DNA from: Bacteroidia bacterium
GTDB lineage: Bacteria > Bacteroidota > Bacteroidia > AKYH767-A > OLB10
Direction of reading: 5' to 3'
NCBI GenBank assembly: GCA_016788065.1
Contig: JAEUTI010000044.1
Span: forward strand, 1 to 64,000
Length of the DNA stretch: 64,000 nt
The stretch's first letter is position 1. Every line of letters begins with the position of its first letter. Position numbers and translations under genes: made by a program. This document shows positions 54,965 to 64,000 of the stretch, piece after piece. The notes under the pieces were generated by a model. The model saw only the letters and a program-made list of their open reading frames with translations. It ran no database searches and was not told the origin of the DNA.

Positions 54965-57655
54965 TCACTCCTTCACAAACCTGCCCCGCTCAATTCCTTT
55001 TCCCCCATCAAGTTGAATGAAATATATTCCTGATGAAAAAGATGAAATGTCAATTTGGTGTGTGGTTGAATTGCTGTCAAGTGATTTGGATAGTAACGTG
55101 CGACCGGCAACATCAGTAATAGTTAATTTGCTACCTGAAGACGGTAACGTGCGTGTCTCTATGGTTAATGATGAGTTGGCGGGATTGGGGTAGAGAAGTA
55201 GATTACCGGAGGAAACGATATCCTGAATGGATGTTGGTAAGATAATTTGCGTATAGGCGGTGTTCGTTAGGATGGGATTATTGAAATCAAAATAAATGGC
55301 TGCATTGTTTGTGATTGAATCGCCTGCAACTAAATTTGATTTTGGCTGAATGCGGTAACGGACAAACCCATGACTTTGTGGTTCGTTGATATTACTGTCG
55401 GGAAGTAAAATGTTATTGAACATAAATTGCATATTCCTTTCCCATGGAAGCCAACTTAGATTTACAGGATGCGAAGAAGCGACAAATTCAAAAGAGCTTA
55501 AATCGAGCATTGTGGTATCGATGAGGTTGAGTATTTTAACAGTAAATGCCGTATCATTTCCGGTATTCTGAAAACGAATTAGATATTCTAAGAATGGCGG
55601 ATTGGGAAATTGAGTAGACAAGAGTGTATCTTCATCAACTAATATATCATTAGGATCATAACTTCCTGTAGTATATACTTCCCAATAACTTTGATTACAA
55701 ATTAAGTTTGCATCTCCCACAATGGGTTCAATAAGAGCACCAGAATTAATAAGTGTACCTATTGGAAGACCCAAATCCACTTGAACAATAACCATTATTT
55801 TCTCAGTAGCAAAGGGTAACAAAGGTCCTAAATTCCAAACTATTGAATCCGAGGTAATCGAGGTGGGCAAAATATCGGATGAACTGAACATAACATTTGT
55901 ATCGGGATAAAATACAATGGTGGGGTTGAGTATAGTTGTTCCTAAATTAGAATAATTTATATAGTAGTAGGCATTAAATCCTGATCTGAAATTTCCAGCT
56001 GGTGTAATTTGTACACAAAGATCATTATATGTCCCTGAAGATTGAACTGCGAAGTCATTGAGAGAATCTGATTGCAGGAAGTTGTTGAAATATGCATTGT
56101 GAGAGATTGGTACTGTTGCATAATAATTCAAGATAGGTCCGGAAACCTCAAAACTACCGGTATCAGGAACTGCTACAGAATATTTTCCATCATTTTGCGT
56201 AATGCCAATTCTTCCTGTGGATGTTTCAGTTACTATTTTATTCCCTAACCTTGTTTCGCCGGTTTCAAAAGTACCATTTGTGTTATCGTCTAAAAAAGCA
56301 CGGCCTTTAATAAGATTGTATTTGTTCGAAATTTTTACAACCCAAAAATCTATATCCCCCATACTATCTTCAGTTTTATCTCCGGAAATATTAGAGTTAG
56401 AAACTCCTGCCGCAATAAAATAACCATCTGATGATGGAATGATTGAACTCAATATTTCCCACTGTTCTCCGCCTATTGTGTTTTGCCAAGAAATATTGCC
56501 TACGGAATCTAATTTTATCACCCAAAAATCATCTGAAATACCTATCCTGTTTTCTGTTTTATCTCCACTAATATTGCAATGTGTGTAACCTCCACAAATA
56601 TAACCCCCATCAGAAGCTTGAGAAACTGACTTCAAATAATCTGTACAACTTGTGCCGATGGTGTTCTGCCATTCAATATTTCCTAAAATATCCAGTTTAA
56701 CAATCCAGATGTCGCTACCTCCATGACTATTTTCGGTTTTGTCAAACCCAATGTTCGAATTTGAATAACCTCCGCAGATATAGCCACCTTCTGATGTTTC
56801 TTCAACCGACATAAATAAATCTCCTCCTCCTCCTCCAATGGTATTTTGCCATTGAATTGTTCCGGTACTATTTAATTTGACTACCCAAAATGCACCATTG
56901 CCTGGACCGTTGCCTGGGTTATCTTCTGTTTTATCACCTGATACAGGTGATTTTGACAATCCGCCACACAAATATCCTCCATCAGTAGTATGAATGATGT
57001 CATACAAATTGTCGTCATTAGTTCCTCCAATTGTATTTTCCCATTCAATTTGACCGGTAGAATTTAATTTAACCACCCAATAGTCATCTCCTCCTTGACT
57101 CAATTCAGATTTATCGCTTGAAGTATCAGAGTCAGAATATCCTCCGCAAATAAACCCACCATCAATGGTTGGTTTCACTGACACTAATAAATCAGTACCA
57201 ATCCCACCAATGGTATTATCCCACTCTACATTCCCAACAGAATCAAGTTTTACAACCCAATAATCCGTGGAACCCAGATTGTTTTCCGACTTATCTCCTG
57301 AAACGTTTGAACGGGAGTAACCACCACAAATATACCCCCCATCACTGGATTGCGCTATTGAATTAAGATAATCTGTTAATAACCCTCCAAGAGAATTTTG
57401 CCATTCTATATTGCCGAGTGCATCAAGTTTTACAACCCAATAATCATCTCCCCCCACATTATTTTCAGTTTTATCTCCGGAAATATTTGATCGGGACCAA
57501 CCTCCGCAAATATATCCTCCATCTGATGTTTGACAAATTTCATTTAAATGGTCCCAATCATTCCCCCCAATTGTATTCTGCCATTCAATTTCCTGAGCAT
57601 TGGAAAGAATTGGCAGCAGGAAAGAAGTAAAAAGGATTAGGAGGTATTTTTTCAT
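54965..57655 (-). CDS. T9SS WQNTIGG-repeat protein, paralogue B
   Basis: The start is the ATG of MKKYLLILFTSFLLPILSNA (signal peptide, cleavage near NAQ). The 896 residues have repeats like WQNTIGGNDWDHLNEICQTS, then DGGYICGGWSRSNIS, with DYWVVKLDALG in each, a linker (GRAFLDDNTNGTFETGETRL), DUF11-like domains and the shared sorting domain. Repeats carry WVVKLDS and CGG where paralogues A, C and D have WIVKTDS and LGG, so B has diverged in its repeats while its C-terminal third is nearly identical to D. Confidence 0.88.
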   Translation of the reverse strand: MKKYLLILFTSFLLPILSNAQEIEWQNTIGGNDWDHLNEICQTSDGGYICGGWSRSNISGDKTENNVGGDDYWVVKLDALGNIEWQNSLGGLLTDYLNSIAQSSDGGYICGGYSRSNVSGDKSENNLGSTDYWVVKLDSVGNVEWDNTIGGIGTDLLVSVKPTIDGGFICGGYSDSDTSSDKSELSQGGDDYWVVKLNSTGQIEWENTIGGTNDDNLYDIIHTTDGGYLCGGLSKSPVSGDKTEDNPGNGPGNGAFWVVKLNSTGTIQWQNTIGGGGGDLFMSVEETSEGGYICGGYSNSNIGFDKTENSHGGSDIWIVKLDILGNIEWQNTIGTSCTDYLKSVSQASDGGYICGGYTHCNISGDKTENRIGISDDFWVIKLDSVGNISWQNTIGGEQWEILSSIIPSSDGYFIAAGVSNSNISGDKTEDSMGDIDFWVVKISNKYNLIKGRAFLDDNTNGTFETGETRLGNKIVTETSTGRIGITQNDGKYSVAVPDTGSFEVSGPILNYYATVPISHNAYFNNFLQSDSLNDFAVQSSGTYNDLCVQITPAGNFRSGFNAYYYINYSNLGTTILNPTIVFYPDTNVMFSSSDILPTSITSDSIVWNLGPLLPFATEKIMVIVQVDLGLPIGTLINSGALIEPIVGDANLICNQSYWEVYTTGSYDPNDILVDEDTLLSTQFPNPPFLEYLIRFQNTGNDTAFTVKILNLIDTTMLDLSSFEFVASSHPVNLSWLPWERNMQFMFNNILLPDSNINEPQSHGFVRYRIQPKSNLVAGDSITNNAAIYFDFNNPILTNTAYTQIILPTSIQDIVSSGNLLLYPNPANSSLTIETRTLPSSGSKLTITDVAGRTLLSKSLDSNSTTHQIDISSFSSGIYFIQLDGGKGIERGRFVKE

Positions 57656-57676
57656 GGGGAAAGGGGAATTGTTGAG

Positions 57677-57706
57677 TAAATGTAGGAAAAATCCTTCAAA
57701 TACCAA
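57677..57706 (-). promoter_or_regulatory. promoter of paralogue B
   Basis: On the minus strand, TTG (57704-57706), 19 bases, and TACATTTA (57677-57684), again 21 bases before the start codon, followed by CTCAACAATTC as in paralogue C. Confidence 0.65.
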
Positions 57707-57721
57707 AATACAGACTTTAGG

Positions 57722-58687
57722 TTATTCAATTAGGGCTTTGTATCGCTCTTCCATAAGATTTATATAATCTTTCCGGTATTTTTTCGACAAAAATGAATTT
57801 TCGATCAATGCCATTGCAGCTGGTTTGTTATAGAATATTCTTTTGAAAACACCATCAATCTGTTTTTTATTTAAATCTAAATTTGTACCCAAATGCTCAA
57901 AATTGATTCGCTTTAATTTTTTCTTTTTACCTTCAAGTGTTAAAGCCAATTCTTCTTTATCATCAGGGTTTACAATTCCCACATTGAGCAAGTCATACGC
58001 AGGAGCTAAAACCCAATCCGCTCCGGCCTGGATCATAGAAAAGTTTTTAAGATGCATGTCATTATTCCCTGTAAGGAAACAAAAAACTGCTAACTCAAAA
58101 TAATTTAGTTTATCCAATAATGTATTGCTGGAGTACTGTCCAATAGCTTTCCCAACTCTTTCCATGGAGCTTTTATATTTATCCGTTGCTTCAATAATTT
58201 GAAACATATCCAGCATATGAATTTTTTCTCCGTTTTCCTTTCGGTCAACTCTCCTGGTGATATAAGCTAATTCCCCCGATTGCAATCGGATCAAACTCGA
58301 CTTAACATTATTCAATTTAAACGCTGCCGCCATGCGCATGGTCAAATGTTCATTTTGCGGAATTTCAGGATAAACATCCGAAGGTGGTTTTAAAATATAA
58401 TTTCCCCCAAGAGCACCAACTATGGTTAAGCGCCCCTTGTTATCACCTGCCATTGTATCTTTTATTAAAGTCAATGACAATTTAGGTTGAACCCCTGGTA
58501 CGGAAACACTTCTTTCAACAACTTTTTTTGCCAAATCCGCCATTTGGTTAAGCGAATATGCTAATGCAGGAGCTTCCTTAGTCCCAAAAAAATCTACACT
58601 GCAATGCGCATGATAGTCCCCACCGATTTTCGAATCGAGATCCTTATAACAATATAAACACCTTCTATTCATTTTCATCTTCAACAT
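57722..58687 (-). CDS. HipT-like serine/threonine kinase toxin
   Basis: The 321-residue protein is the kinase part of HipA. It begins with a Cys/His motif (CLYCYKDL, YHAHCSVDFFG). It contains SVPGVQPKLSL (ATP-loop/regulatory region), the catalytic NNDMHLKNFS (N-D-x-H-x-K-N) and APAYDLLN (DFG-like metal site). The start overlaps the previous gene by 22 bases. HipA kinases phosphorylate a tRNA synthetase and stop growth; HipT of the split HipBST systems targets TrpS. The N-terminal subdomain is a separate gene here. Confidence 0.9.
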   Translation of the reverse strand: MLKMKMNRRCLYCYKDLDSKIGGDYHAHCSVDFFGTKEAPALAYSLNQMADLAKKVVERSVSVPGVQPKLSLTLIKDTMAGDNKGRLTIVGALGGNYILKPPSDVYPEIPQNEHLTMRMAAAFKLNNVKSSLIRLQSGELAYITRRVDRKENGEKIHMLDMFQIIEATDKYKSSMERVGKAIGQYSSNTLLDKLNYFELAVFCFLTGNNDMHLKNFSMIQAGADWVLAPAYDLLNVGIVNPDDKEELALTLEGKKKKLKRINFEHLGTNLDLNKKQIDGVFKRIFYNKPAAMALIENSFLSKKYRKDYINLMEERYKALIE

Positions 58688-59003
58688 GTATTGGCTTCAC
58701 ACTAACTGCACCAATGCAATTTTGGCAACAAGCCATCAGTAGGCCCATTCTGTCATTCGGATTTATTTTCCAGTTTTTTGAAGCTATATCTAATAACCAA
58801 CCTTCCGGAATGAGGCCTTCAAAAAAAGCGAACAGATATTTCTCCGTGTAAATTTCTCCGGTTACCGGCATCGAAAAAGTTATGAATTTATCAGGATGCT
58901 TTTGGATGTATTCTTCATTATACCGGAAAGTATATATTCCATCATCCGTTTCTGTAAGAATACCGGCAAGTGTATCGCTATAAAATATTTCTGCACTGCG
59001 CAT
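58665..59003 (-). CDS. HipS-like stand-alone HipA N-terminal domain
   Basis: The 112-residue protein has the HipA N-subdomain 1 pattern: GILTETDDGIYTFRYNEEYI, then FSMPVTGEIYTEKYLFAFFE and GLIPEGWLLDIASKNWKI. In full-length HipA this is joined to the kinase. In the HipBST type it is a separate protein, HipS, acting as antitoxin to HipT. Its stop is two bases from the HipB stop region and it overlaps HipT by 22 bases, so all three are one operon. Confidence 0.85.
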   Translation of the reverse strand: MRSAEIFYSDTLAGILTETDDGIYTFRYNEEYIQKHPDKFITFSMPVTGEIYTEKYLFAFFEGLIPEGWLLDIASKNWKINPNDRMGLLMACCQNCIGAVSVKPIHVEDENE

Positions 59004-59005
59004 GG

Positions 59006-59245
59006 TTAATGTGTTTGATTTTTAAATTCCAGATCCTGAATTTTTACAGGTGCCATGGTGTGACCAAACATTTTAAGAACCTGGTTAACTTTCTCCAGAT
59101 TTATATTTCCTTTCCCCTGTTCAATTTTCCGGATAACAGTAAGTGCTACCCCTGCTCGTTCAGCGAATTGTTCCTGAGTAAGTTTGGCCTCTTTTCTTTT
59201 CTCTTTTACAAATTGATTGAGTGGTTTCATTATGTGCGAATGCAT
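59006..59245 (-). CDS. hipB: HipB-like antitoxin regulator
   Basis: The 79-residue helix-turn-helix protein (FVKEKRKEAKLTQEQFAERA, then GVALTVIRKIEQGKGNINLE and KVNQVLKMFGHTM) is the first gene of the HipB-HipS-HipT-type operon. An ATG five codons inside (MKPLNQF) is an alternative start. It should repress the operon by binding the repeats just upstream. Confidence 0.88.
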   Translation of the reverse strand: MHSHIMKPLNQFVKEKRKEAKLTQEQFAERAGVALTVIRKIEQGKGNINLEKVNQVLKMFGHTMAPVKIQDLEFKNQTH

Positions 59246-59260
59246 CTATTTAAGGCAAAT

Positions 59261-59327
59261 ATACGAAAATTATATGTAAAAAGATATAGTTGTGTAAAAA
59301 TTAATACGATTATATGTAAAAGCGTAT
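59261..59327 (-). promoter_or_regulatory. probable HipB operator repeats
   Basis: ATTATATGTAAAA occurs at 59269-59281 and 59309-59321, exactly 40 bases apart, each preceded by ATACGA. The second copy sits in an inverted repeat ATACG-N14-CGTAT. Both lie directly upstream of the HipB start, where HipB-type repressors bind. Confidence 0.55.
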
Positions 59328-59416
59328 AATAGTATTTGTAAACATAATGCAAGTAATTGATAAATAGGAAGTTAAAAAGTATCCCATAATGAATTTTAAT
59401 AAAACTTATTATAAAC

Positions 59417-62098
59417 CTATTCCTTCACAAACCTACCCCGCTCAATTCCTTTTCCTCCATCAAGCCGCACAAAGTAAATGCCCGATGAAAAGGATGAAAT
59501 ATCAATTTGATGTTTGGTAGAATTGCTGCCAAGTGATTTTGTAAGAAGCGTACGGCCGGCAACATCAGTGACGGTTAGTTTGATACCTGAAGCCATTAAT
59601 GTGCGTGTCTCAATGGTTAACGTTGAGTTGGCGGGATTGGGGTAGAGTAGGAGATTACCGGATGAAATTATTTCCTGAATGGAAGTTGGTAATACTATGT
59701 GTGTTGTGGCGGTGTTTGTGAGAATGGGATCATTGAAATCAAAATAGATGGCTGCATTGTTTGTGATGGAATCGCCGGCAATTAAATTTGATTTTGGCTG
59801 AATGCGGTAACGGACAAACCCGTGACTTTGTGGTTCGTTTATGTTGCTATCGGGAAGCAAAATGTTATTGAACATAAATTGCATATTCCGCTCCCATGGA
59901 AGCCAGCTTAGATTGACCGAATGTGAAGAAGCAACAAATTCTAAAGTGCTTAAATCGAGTAGTGTGGTATCGATGAGGTTGAGTATTTTAACAGTGAAAG
60001 CTGTATCATTTCCGGAATTCTGAAAACGAATTAGATATTCTAAGAATGGCGGATTGGGAAACTGTGTAGACAAGAGTGTATCTTCATCAACCACTATATC
60101 ATTCGGATCATAGCTTCCTGTAGTATATACTTCCCAATAACTTTGATTGGATAGCAAATTGGCATCTCCTGCGATAGGTTCAATACGTACACCGGAATTG
60201 ATTGATGTTCCAATAGGCAAACCAGCATTAACGTTAACGGTTATTAAAATTTGTCCAGACTGAAAAGGCGCCAGCGGACCAAAATTCCAGACTATAGAAT
60301 CTAAAGTAACACTGCTTGCAACAGGACTAGCACTAACAAAACTCACATCGTTATCAGGAAAGAAGATTACCGTTGGATTTAGTGTTGTTGTACCTACGTT
60401 GGAATAATTAACCATATAACTTGCATTAAACCCGGAACGAAAAGGACCTATTGGTGTAATCTTCACACACAAATCATTAAATACTCCGGCAGGCTGAAAT
60501 GCAAAATCATTCAGACTATCGGTTTGTTGGACTCCTGAAAAACTTGCACTATGGGTGGCAGGAACAGCTGTATAGTAATTAGTAAAGTCAGGAGCAATGG
60601 AATAATTTCCTGGGTACAAAACCACCAACGAGTACTTCCCATTTTGTTCACTAAAAGCAAAACTTCCGGTAGCGAGTTCGCTTATTAGTTTATTGGTTAA
60701 AACAGGTTCCCCTATATTCCTTATATTGTCGCTGTTTAAATCACAATAAACCATTCCGGCGATGGAATTAGAGTTGGCGGTCAGTTTTACAAGCCAATAG
60801 TCATGAATACCTTGGCAGTTCTCTGTTTTGTCGCCCGAAATGTAGGAACTAGACCATCCTCCCAAAATATACCCTCCATCTGAGGTTTGCTGCAGGGAAT
60901 GAAGTTCATCGTCACCATTTCCTCCAATCGTGTTTTGCCACCGGATTACTCCAAGGGAATTCGTTTTTACGAGCCAGAAGTCTTTCCCACCATTAGAATT
61001 TTCGGTTTTATCTCCTGAAATGTTGGAAAACGACCGTCCTCCCAAAATGTACCCTCCATCGGAAGTTTGCTTCAGGGTAAGAAGTTGATCATAGTGGCTT
61101 CCCCCGATGGAGTTTTGCCACAGGATCCCACCAAAGTAATCCATTCTTACAAGCCAGTAATCTGCATAGCCTTGACAATTTTCTGTTTTATCGCCCGAAA
61201 TGTTGGACCAAGATTCTCCTCCCAAAATATACCCTCCGTCGTTGGTTTGCTGCAGGGAATACAAATTATCATCTTGATTTCCCCCAATGGTATTCTGCCA
61301 TTGAATAACTCCCAGTGAATTCGTTTTTACGATCCAGTAGTCGAAACCCCCTTGGCGATCTTCTGTTTTATCGCTGGAAATGTTAGAATTGGATCCTCCT
61401 CCCAATATATACCCACCGTCGGTGGTTTGCTGAAGGGAATAAAGGTAATCCTCATCATTTCCTCCGATTGTATTTTGCCACTGGATCACTCCCAATGAAT
61501 CCGTTTTAACGAGCCAGTAGTCTGCAGAGCCATAACAATTTTCTGTTTTATCGCCCGAAATGTTAGACCAAGAATAGCCTCCCAATATATACCCACCGTC
61601 GGTGGTTTGCTGCAAGGAAATAAGGTAATCATTATAATTTCCTCCGATCGTATTTTGCCACTGGATCACTCCAAGAGAATCCGTTTTCACGATCCAGTAG
61701 TCGTAACCACCCAGACTGTTTTCTGTTTTATCACCAGAAATGTTAGACTCAGAAGACCCTCCCAAAATATATCCCCCATCGGTAGTTTGCTGTAGGGATT
61801 GAAAGTAATCAACATCACTTCCCCCGATCGTATTTTGCCATTGAATGATTCCTAAGCTATCCGTTTTCACGATCCAGTAATCCGAAGAACCAATACCAAT
61901 ACAATTTTCGGTTTTATCACCAGAAATATTAGACATGGACTTCCCTCCCAAAATATATCCCCCATCGGTAGTTTGGGCAATAGACTGCATATCATCCCAA
62001 TTATTTCCCCCAATAGTGTTTTGCCATTCAATTACTTGAGCATTTGAAAGAAATGGCAGGAGGAAAGAAGCAATAAGGGTTAAGAGGCATTTTTTCAT
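59417..62098 (-). CDS. T9SS WQNTIGG-repeat protein, paralogue C
   Basis: The 893-residue protein starts MKKCLLTLIASFLLPFLSNA (signal peptide). It has about eight repeats of 55-58 residues, the most regular of the family (SLQQTTDGGYILGGYS.SNISGDKTENC.G..DYWLVKTDSLGVIQ). A linker (GMVYCDLNSDNIRNIGEPVL), DUF11-like domains (YMVNYSNVGTTTLNPTVIFF, then IRFQNSGNDTAFTVKILN) and the T9SS domain (LLLYPNPANSTLTIETRTL) complete it. It lies next to the HipBST-like unit, which separates it from paralogue B. Confidence 0.9.
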   Translation of the reverse strand: MKKCLLTLIASFLLPFLSNAQVIEWQNTIGGNNWDDMQSIAQTTDGGYILGGKSMSNISGDKTENCIGIGSSDYWIVKTDSLGIIQWQNTIGGSDVDYFQSLQQTTDGGYILGGSSESNISGDKTENSLGGYDYWIVKTDSLGVIQWQNTIGGNYNDYLISLQQTTDGGYILGGYSWSNISGDKTENCYGSADYWLVKTDSLGVIQWQNTIGGNDEDYLYSLQQTTDGGYILGGGSNSNISSDKTEDRQGGFDYWIVKTNSLGVIQWQNTIGGNQDDNLYSLQQTNDGGYILGGESWSNISGDKTENCQGYADYWLVRMDYFGGILWQNSIGGSHYDQLLTLKQTSDGGYILGGRSFSNISGDKTENSNGGKDFWLVKTNSLGVIRWQNTIGGNGDDELHSLQQTSDGGYILGGWSSSYISGDKTENCQGIHDYWLVKLTANSNSIAGMVYCDLNSDNIRNIGEPVLTNKLISELATGSFAFSEQNGKYSLVVLYPGNYSIAPDFTNYYTAVPATHSASFSGVQQTDSLNDFAFQPAGVFNDLCVKITPIGPFRSGFNASYMVNYSNVGTTTLNPTVIFFPDNDVSFVSASPVASSVTLDSIVWNFGPLAPFQSGQILITVNVNAGLPIGTSINSGVRIEPIAGDANLLSNQSYWEVYTTGSYDPNDIVVDEDTLLSTQFPNPPFLEYLIRFQNSGNDTAFTVKILNLIDTTLLDLSTLEFVASSHSVNLSWLPWERNMQFMFNNILLPDSNINEPQSHGFVRYRIQPKSNLIAGDSITNNAAIYFDFNDPILTNTATTHIVLPTSIQEIISSGNLLLYPNPANSTLTIETRTLMASGIKLTVTDVAGRTLLTKSLGSNSTKHQIDISSFSSGIYFVRLDGGKGIERGRFVKE

Positions 62099-62119
62099 GG
62101 GGAAAGGTGAATTGTTGAG

Positions 62120-62150
62120 TAAATGTAGGATTAATTGTGATGCAAACCAA
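62120..62150 (-). promoter_or_regulatory. promoter of paralogue C
   Basis: On the minus strand, TTG (62148-62150), 20 bases, and TACATTTA (62120-62127), 21 bases before the start codon; the leader CTCAACAATTCACCTTTCCC matches that of paralogue B at nearly every base. Confidence 0.65.
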
Positions 62151-62245
62151 TAGTTTTCAATGTGTAAGCTGTAATAATTTTATTTGCACATGATAATACA
62201 ATTTTTGGCCAATTAGCGCTTACATTTAAACATTAGCGCTCACTT

Positions 62246-64000
62246 TCACTTCTTTACAAACCTGCCCCGCTCAATTCCTGTTCCTCCATCGTGTTGAACG
62301 AAATATATTCCTGATGAAAAAGAAGAAATGTCAATTTGGTGCTTGGTGGAATTACCCTCAACCGTCTTGGATAGCAGCGTGCGACCGGCAATATCTGTGA
62401 CTATTAGTTTACTACCTGATGCCATTAACGTGCGTGTCTCAATGGTTAACGTTGAGTTAGCGGGATTGGGGTAGAGGAGCAGATTACCGGATGAAGTGAG
62501 TTCAGGTAAAGATGTTGGCAACACAATTTGCGTATAGGCGGTGTTCGTTAGGATGGGATTATTGAAATCAAAATAAATGGCTGCATTGTTTGTGATGGAA
62601 TCGCCTGCAATTAAATTTGATTTCGGCTGAATGCGGTAGCGGACAAATCCATGACTTTGTGGTTCGTTTGTAGCACTGTCCGGAAGTAAAATGTTGTTGA
62701 ACATGAACTGCATATTCCGCTCCCACGGAAGCCAACTTAGATTTACAGGATGCGAAGAAGCCACAAATTCAAAAGAGCTTAAATCGAGTTTGTTGGTATC
62801 GATTAGGTTAAGTATTTTGACAGTAAATGCTGTATCGTTTCCGGTATTCTGAAAACGAATGAGATATTCTAAAAATGGCGGATTGGGAAATTGAGTAGAC
62901 AAGAGTGTATCTTCATCAACTAATATATCATTAGGATCATAACTTCCTGTAGTATATACTTCCCAATAACTTTGATTACAAATTAAGTTTGCATCTCCTG
63001 CAAGTGGCTCAATGCGTACACCGGAATTGATTAATGTTCCAATGGGCACGCCAATATTTACATTCACAGTAATTAATATTTGTCCAGACTGAAAAGGCGC
63101 CAGCGGACCAAAGTTCCAGACAATGGAATCCATTGTAATACTACTTGCAACAGGATTAGCACTAACAAAACTCACATCGTTATCCGGGAAGAAGATCACA
63201 GTTGGATTTAAAGTAGTAGTTCCTACGTTGGAATAATTAACCATATAACTTGCATTAAACCCTGAACGAAACTGGCTCAGTGGCGTAATCTTAACACACA
63301 AATCATTAAACACTCCTGCAGGCTGCAATGCAAAATCATTGAGGCTATCAGTTTGTTGGATTCCAGTGAAGTTGGCGCTGTGCGAGGCGGGAACAGCGTT
63401 ATAGTAGTTTATTAAATCCGGAGTAACGAAATAATTTCCAGGTCCAATTACCGGAACATAAAAGATACCACTTTGTTGAGAAAAGCTCAAGTTCCCGGTG
63501 GTGCTTTCTGTAATCATTTGGTTTGTTAAAGCTACATCACTACTGTCATGAGAGCCATTGGTATTCGTGTCTATAAACAAAGTGCCGGAAATCCAATTGT
63601 AATTATCTGTAATTTTCACTATCCAATATTCAGTATATCCGTTGCTGTTTTCGCTCTTATCACTAGAAATAGAGGATTCTGATGTTCCGCCCAATACAAA
63701 GCCTCCATCGGTAGTATTGATAATTGAGTATAACAAATCAGAGCCATTGCCACCAATAATATTTTGCCACTTGATGTTTCCTAATTCATCCGTTTTGATG
63801 ACCCAATAGTCAAAGTTTCCTTGTGAATTTTCAGTTTTATCCCCAGAAATGTTATCTGATGAGAATCCTCCCAAGACATACCCTTCATCAGGAGATTGTA
63901 AAATGGAATAAAGTTGATCAGAACCAAGCCCTCCAAAAGTATGTTGCCATTGTATTGCGCCTAAGCTATCCAATTTTACAATCCAATAATCATCGGAATC
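62246..64000 (-). CDS. T9SS WQNTIGG-repeat protein, paralogue D, 5' end beyond window
   Basis: The frame is open to the window edge, so the N-terminus is missing; at least 584 residues are present. Visible are two to three repeats (DYWIVKLDSLGAIQWQHTFG, then DEGYVLGGFSSDNISGDKTE), the linker (GTLFIDTNTNGSHDSSDVAL), DUF11-like domains and the T9SS domain. Nearly every base of the stretch around 62835-62990 matches paralogue B, while the next part (63085-63310) is closest to paralogue C. Confidence 0.88.
   Translation of the reverse strand, partial: DSDDYWIVKLDSLGAIQWQHTFGGLGSDQLYSILQSPDEGYVLGGFSSDNISGDKTENSQGNFDYWVIKTDELGNIKWQNIIGGNGSDLLYSIINTTDGGFVLGGTSESSISSDKSENSNGYTEYWIVKITDNYNWISGTLFIDTNTNGSHDSSDVALTNQMITESTTGNLSFSQQSGIFYVPVIGPGNYFVTPDLINYYNAVPASHSANFTGIQQTDSLNDFALQPAGVFNDLCVKITPLSQFRSGFNASYMVNYSNVGTTTLNPTVIFFPDNDVSFVSANPVASSITMDSIVWNFGPLAPFQSGQILITVNVNIGVPIGTLINSGVRIEPLAGDANLICNQSYWEVYTTGSYDPNDILVDEDTLLSTQFPNPPFLEYLIRFQNTGNDTAFTVKILNLIDTNKLDLSSFEFVASSHPVNLSWLPWERNMQFMFNNILLPDSATNEPQSHGFVRYRIQPKSNLIAGDSITNNAAIYFDFNNPILTNTAYTQIVLPTSLPELTSSGNLLLYPNPANSTLTIETRTLMASGSKLIVTDIAGRTLLSKTVEGNSTKHQIDISSFSSGIYFVQHDGGTGIERGRFVKK

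Noticed and set aside
52700-62000. CRISPR-like periodic repeats
   Set aside because: The regular period of about 165-175 bases is the codon-level repeat of the WQNTIGG protein units, with open frames and no constant repeat/variable spacer pattern.

Overview
The window is chromosomal DNA of a member of the Bacteroidota (AT-rich, probably a Chitinophagia/Saprospiria/Sphingobacteriia-type environmental bacterium). The evidence is type IX secretion (T9SS) C-terminal sorting domains on several secreted proteins, SusD/PorT-style lipoprotein and barrel signals, starts without Shine-Dalgarno sites, and Bacteroidota promoters of the form TTG-N19/20-TAnnTTTG. I saw no rRNA, tRNA or CRISPR array.

Layout. 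1-5.8 kb is a scrambled accessory strip: an IS1182-type transposase running off the left edge, a TonB-C lipoprotein and a membrane protein separated by similar cassette-like spacers, a decapitated AraC regulator, an OsmC protein, a truncated nitrilase and a J-like membrane protein. 6-12.2 kb holds a TPR-like exported protein, a Nudix hydrolase, a T9SS beta-propeller-like protein and small membrane, lipo- and outer-membrane proteins.

12.5-39 kb is the most unusual part. An operon (12587-19639) encodes a 1299-residue protein with a transthyretin-like N-terminus, a protein with a JAMM-like HxH...SxxD motif, a DUF2272-like protein and a metzincin protease. None has a signal peptide, and the last three begin with flexible Pro/Ser/Asn-rich leaders. 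After outer-membrane proteins and a heptosyltransferase-like enzyme come a protein with a histone-H1-like tail, a DUF1905 protein, and an operon of an unknown protein, a TPR histidine kinase and a LytTR response regulator. Directly downstream are three direct repeats at exact 21-bp spacing against a good promoter. They precede an operon of two phage-tail-collar proteins (three collar domains) and a 2382-residue protein whose LamG domains appear nested inside one another. I read this as a possible LytTR-controlled adhesin/effector locus. No tail sheath, tube, baseplate or capsid genes are present.

39-51 kb is mostly ordinary: VOC and GNAT proteins, a T9SS protein, DUF4239, RNase R, a biotin carrier, a Tat-exported superoxide dismutase, a PfkB kinase, a DUF2442-HTH/DUF4160 pair and a RAYT transposase that carries its own REP-like palindrome. 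52-64 kb (minus strand) is a family of four large T9SS repeat proteins sharing promoter and leader, with a three-gene HipB/HipS/HipT-type module between the second and third. Their C-terminal halves look like a gene-conversion mosaic.
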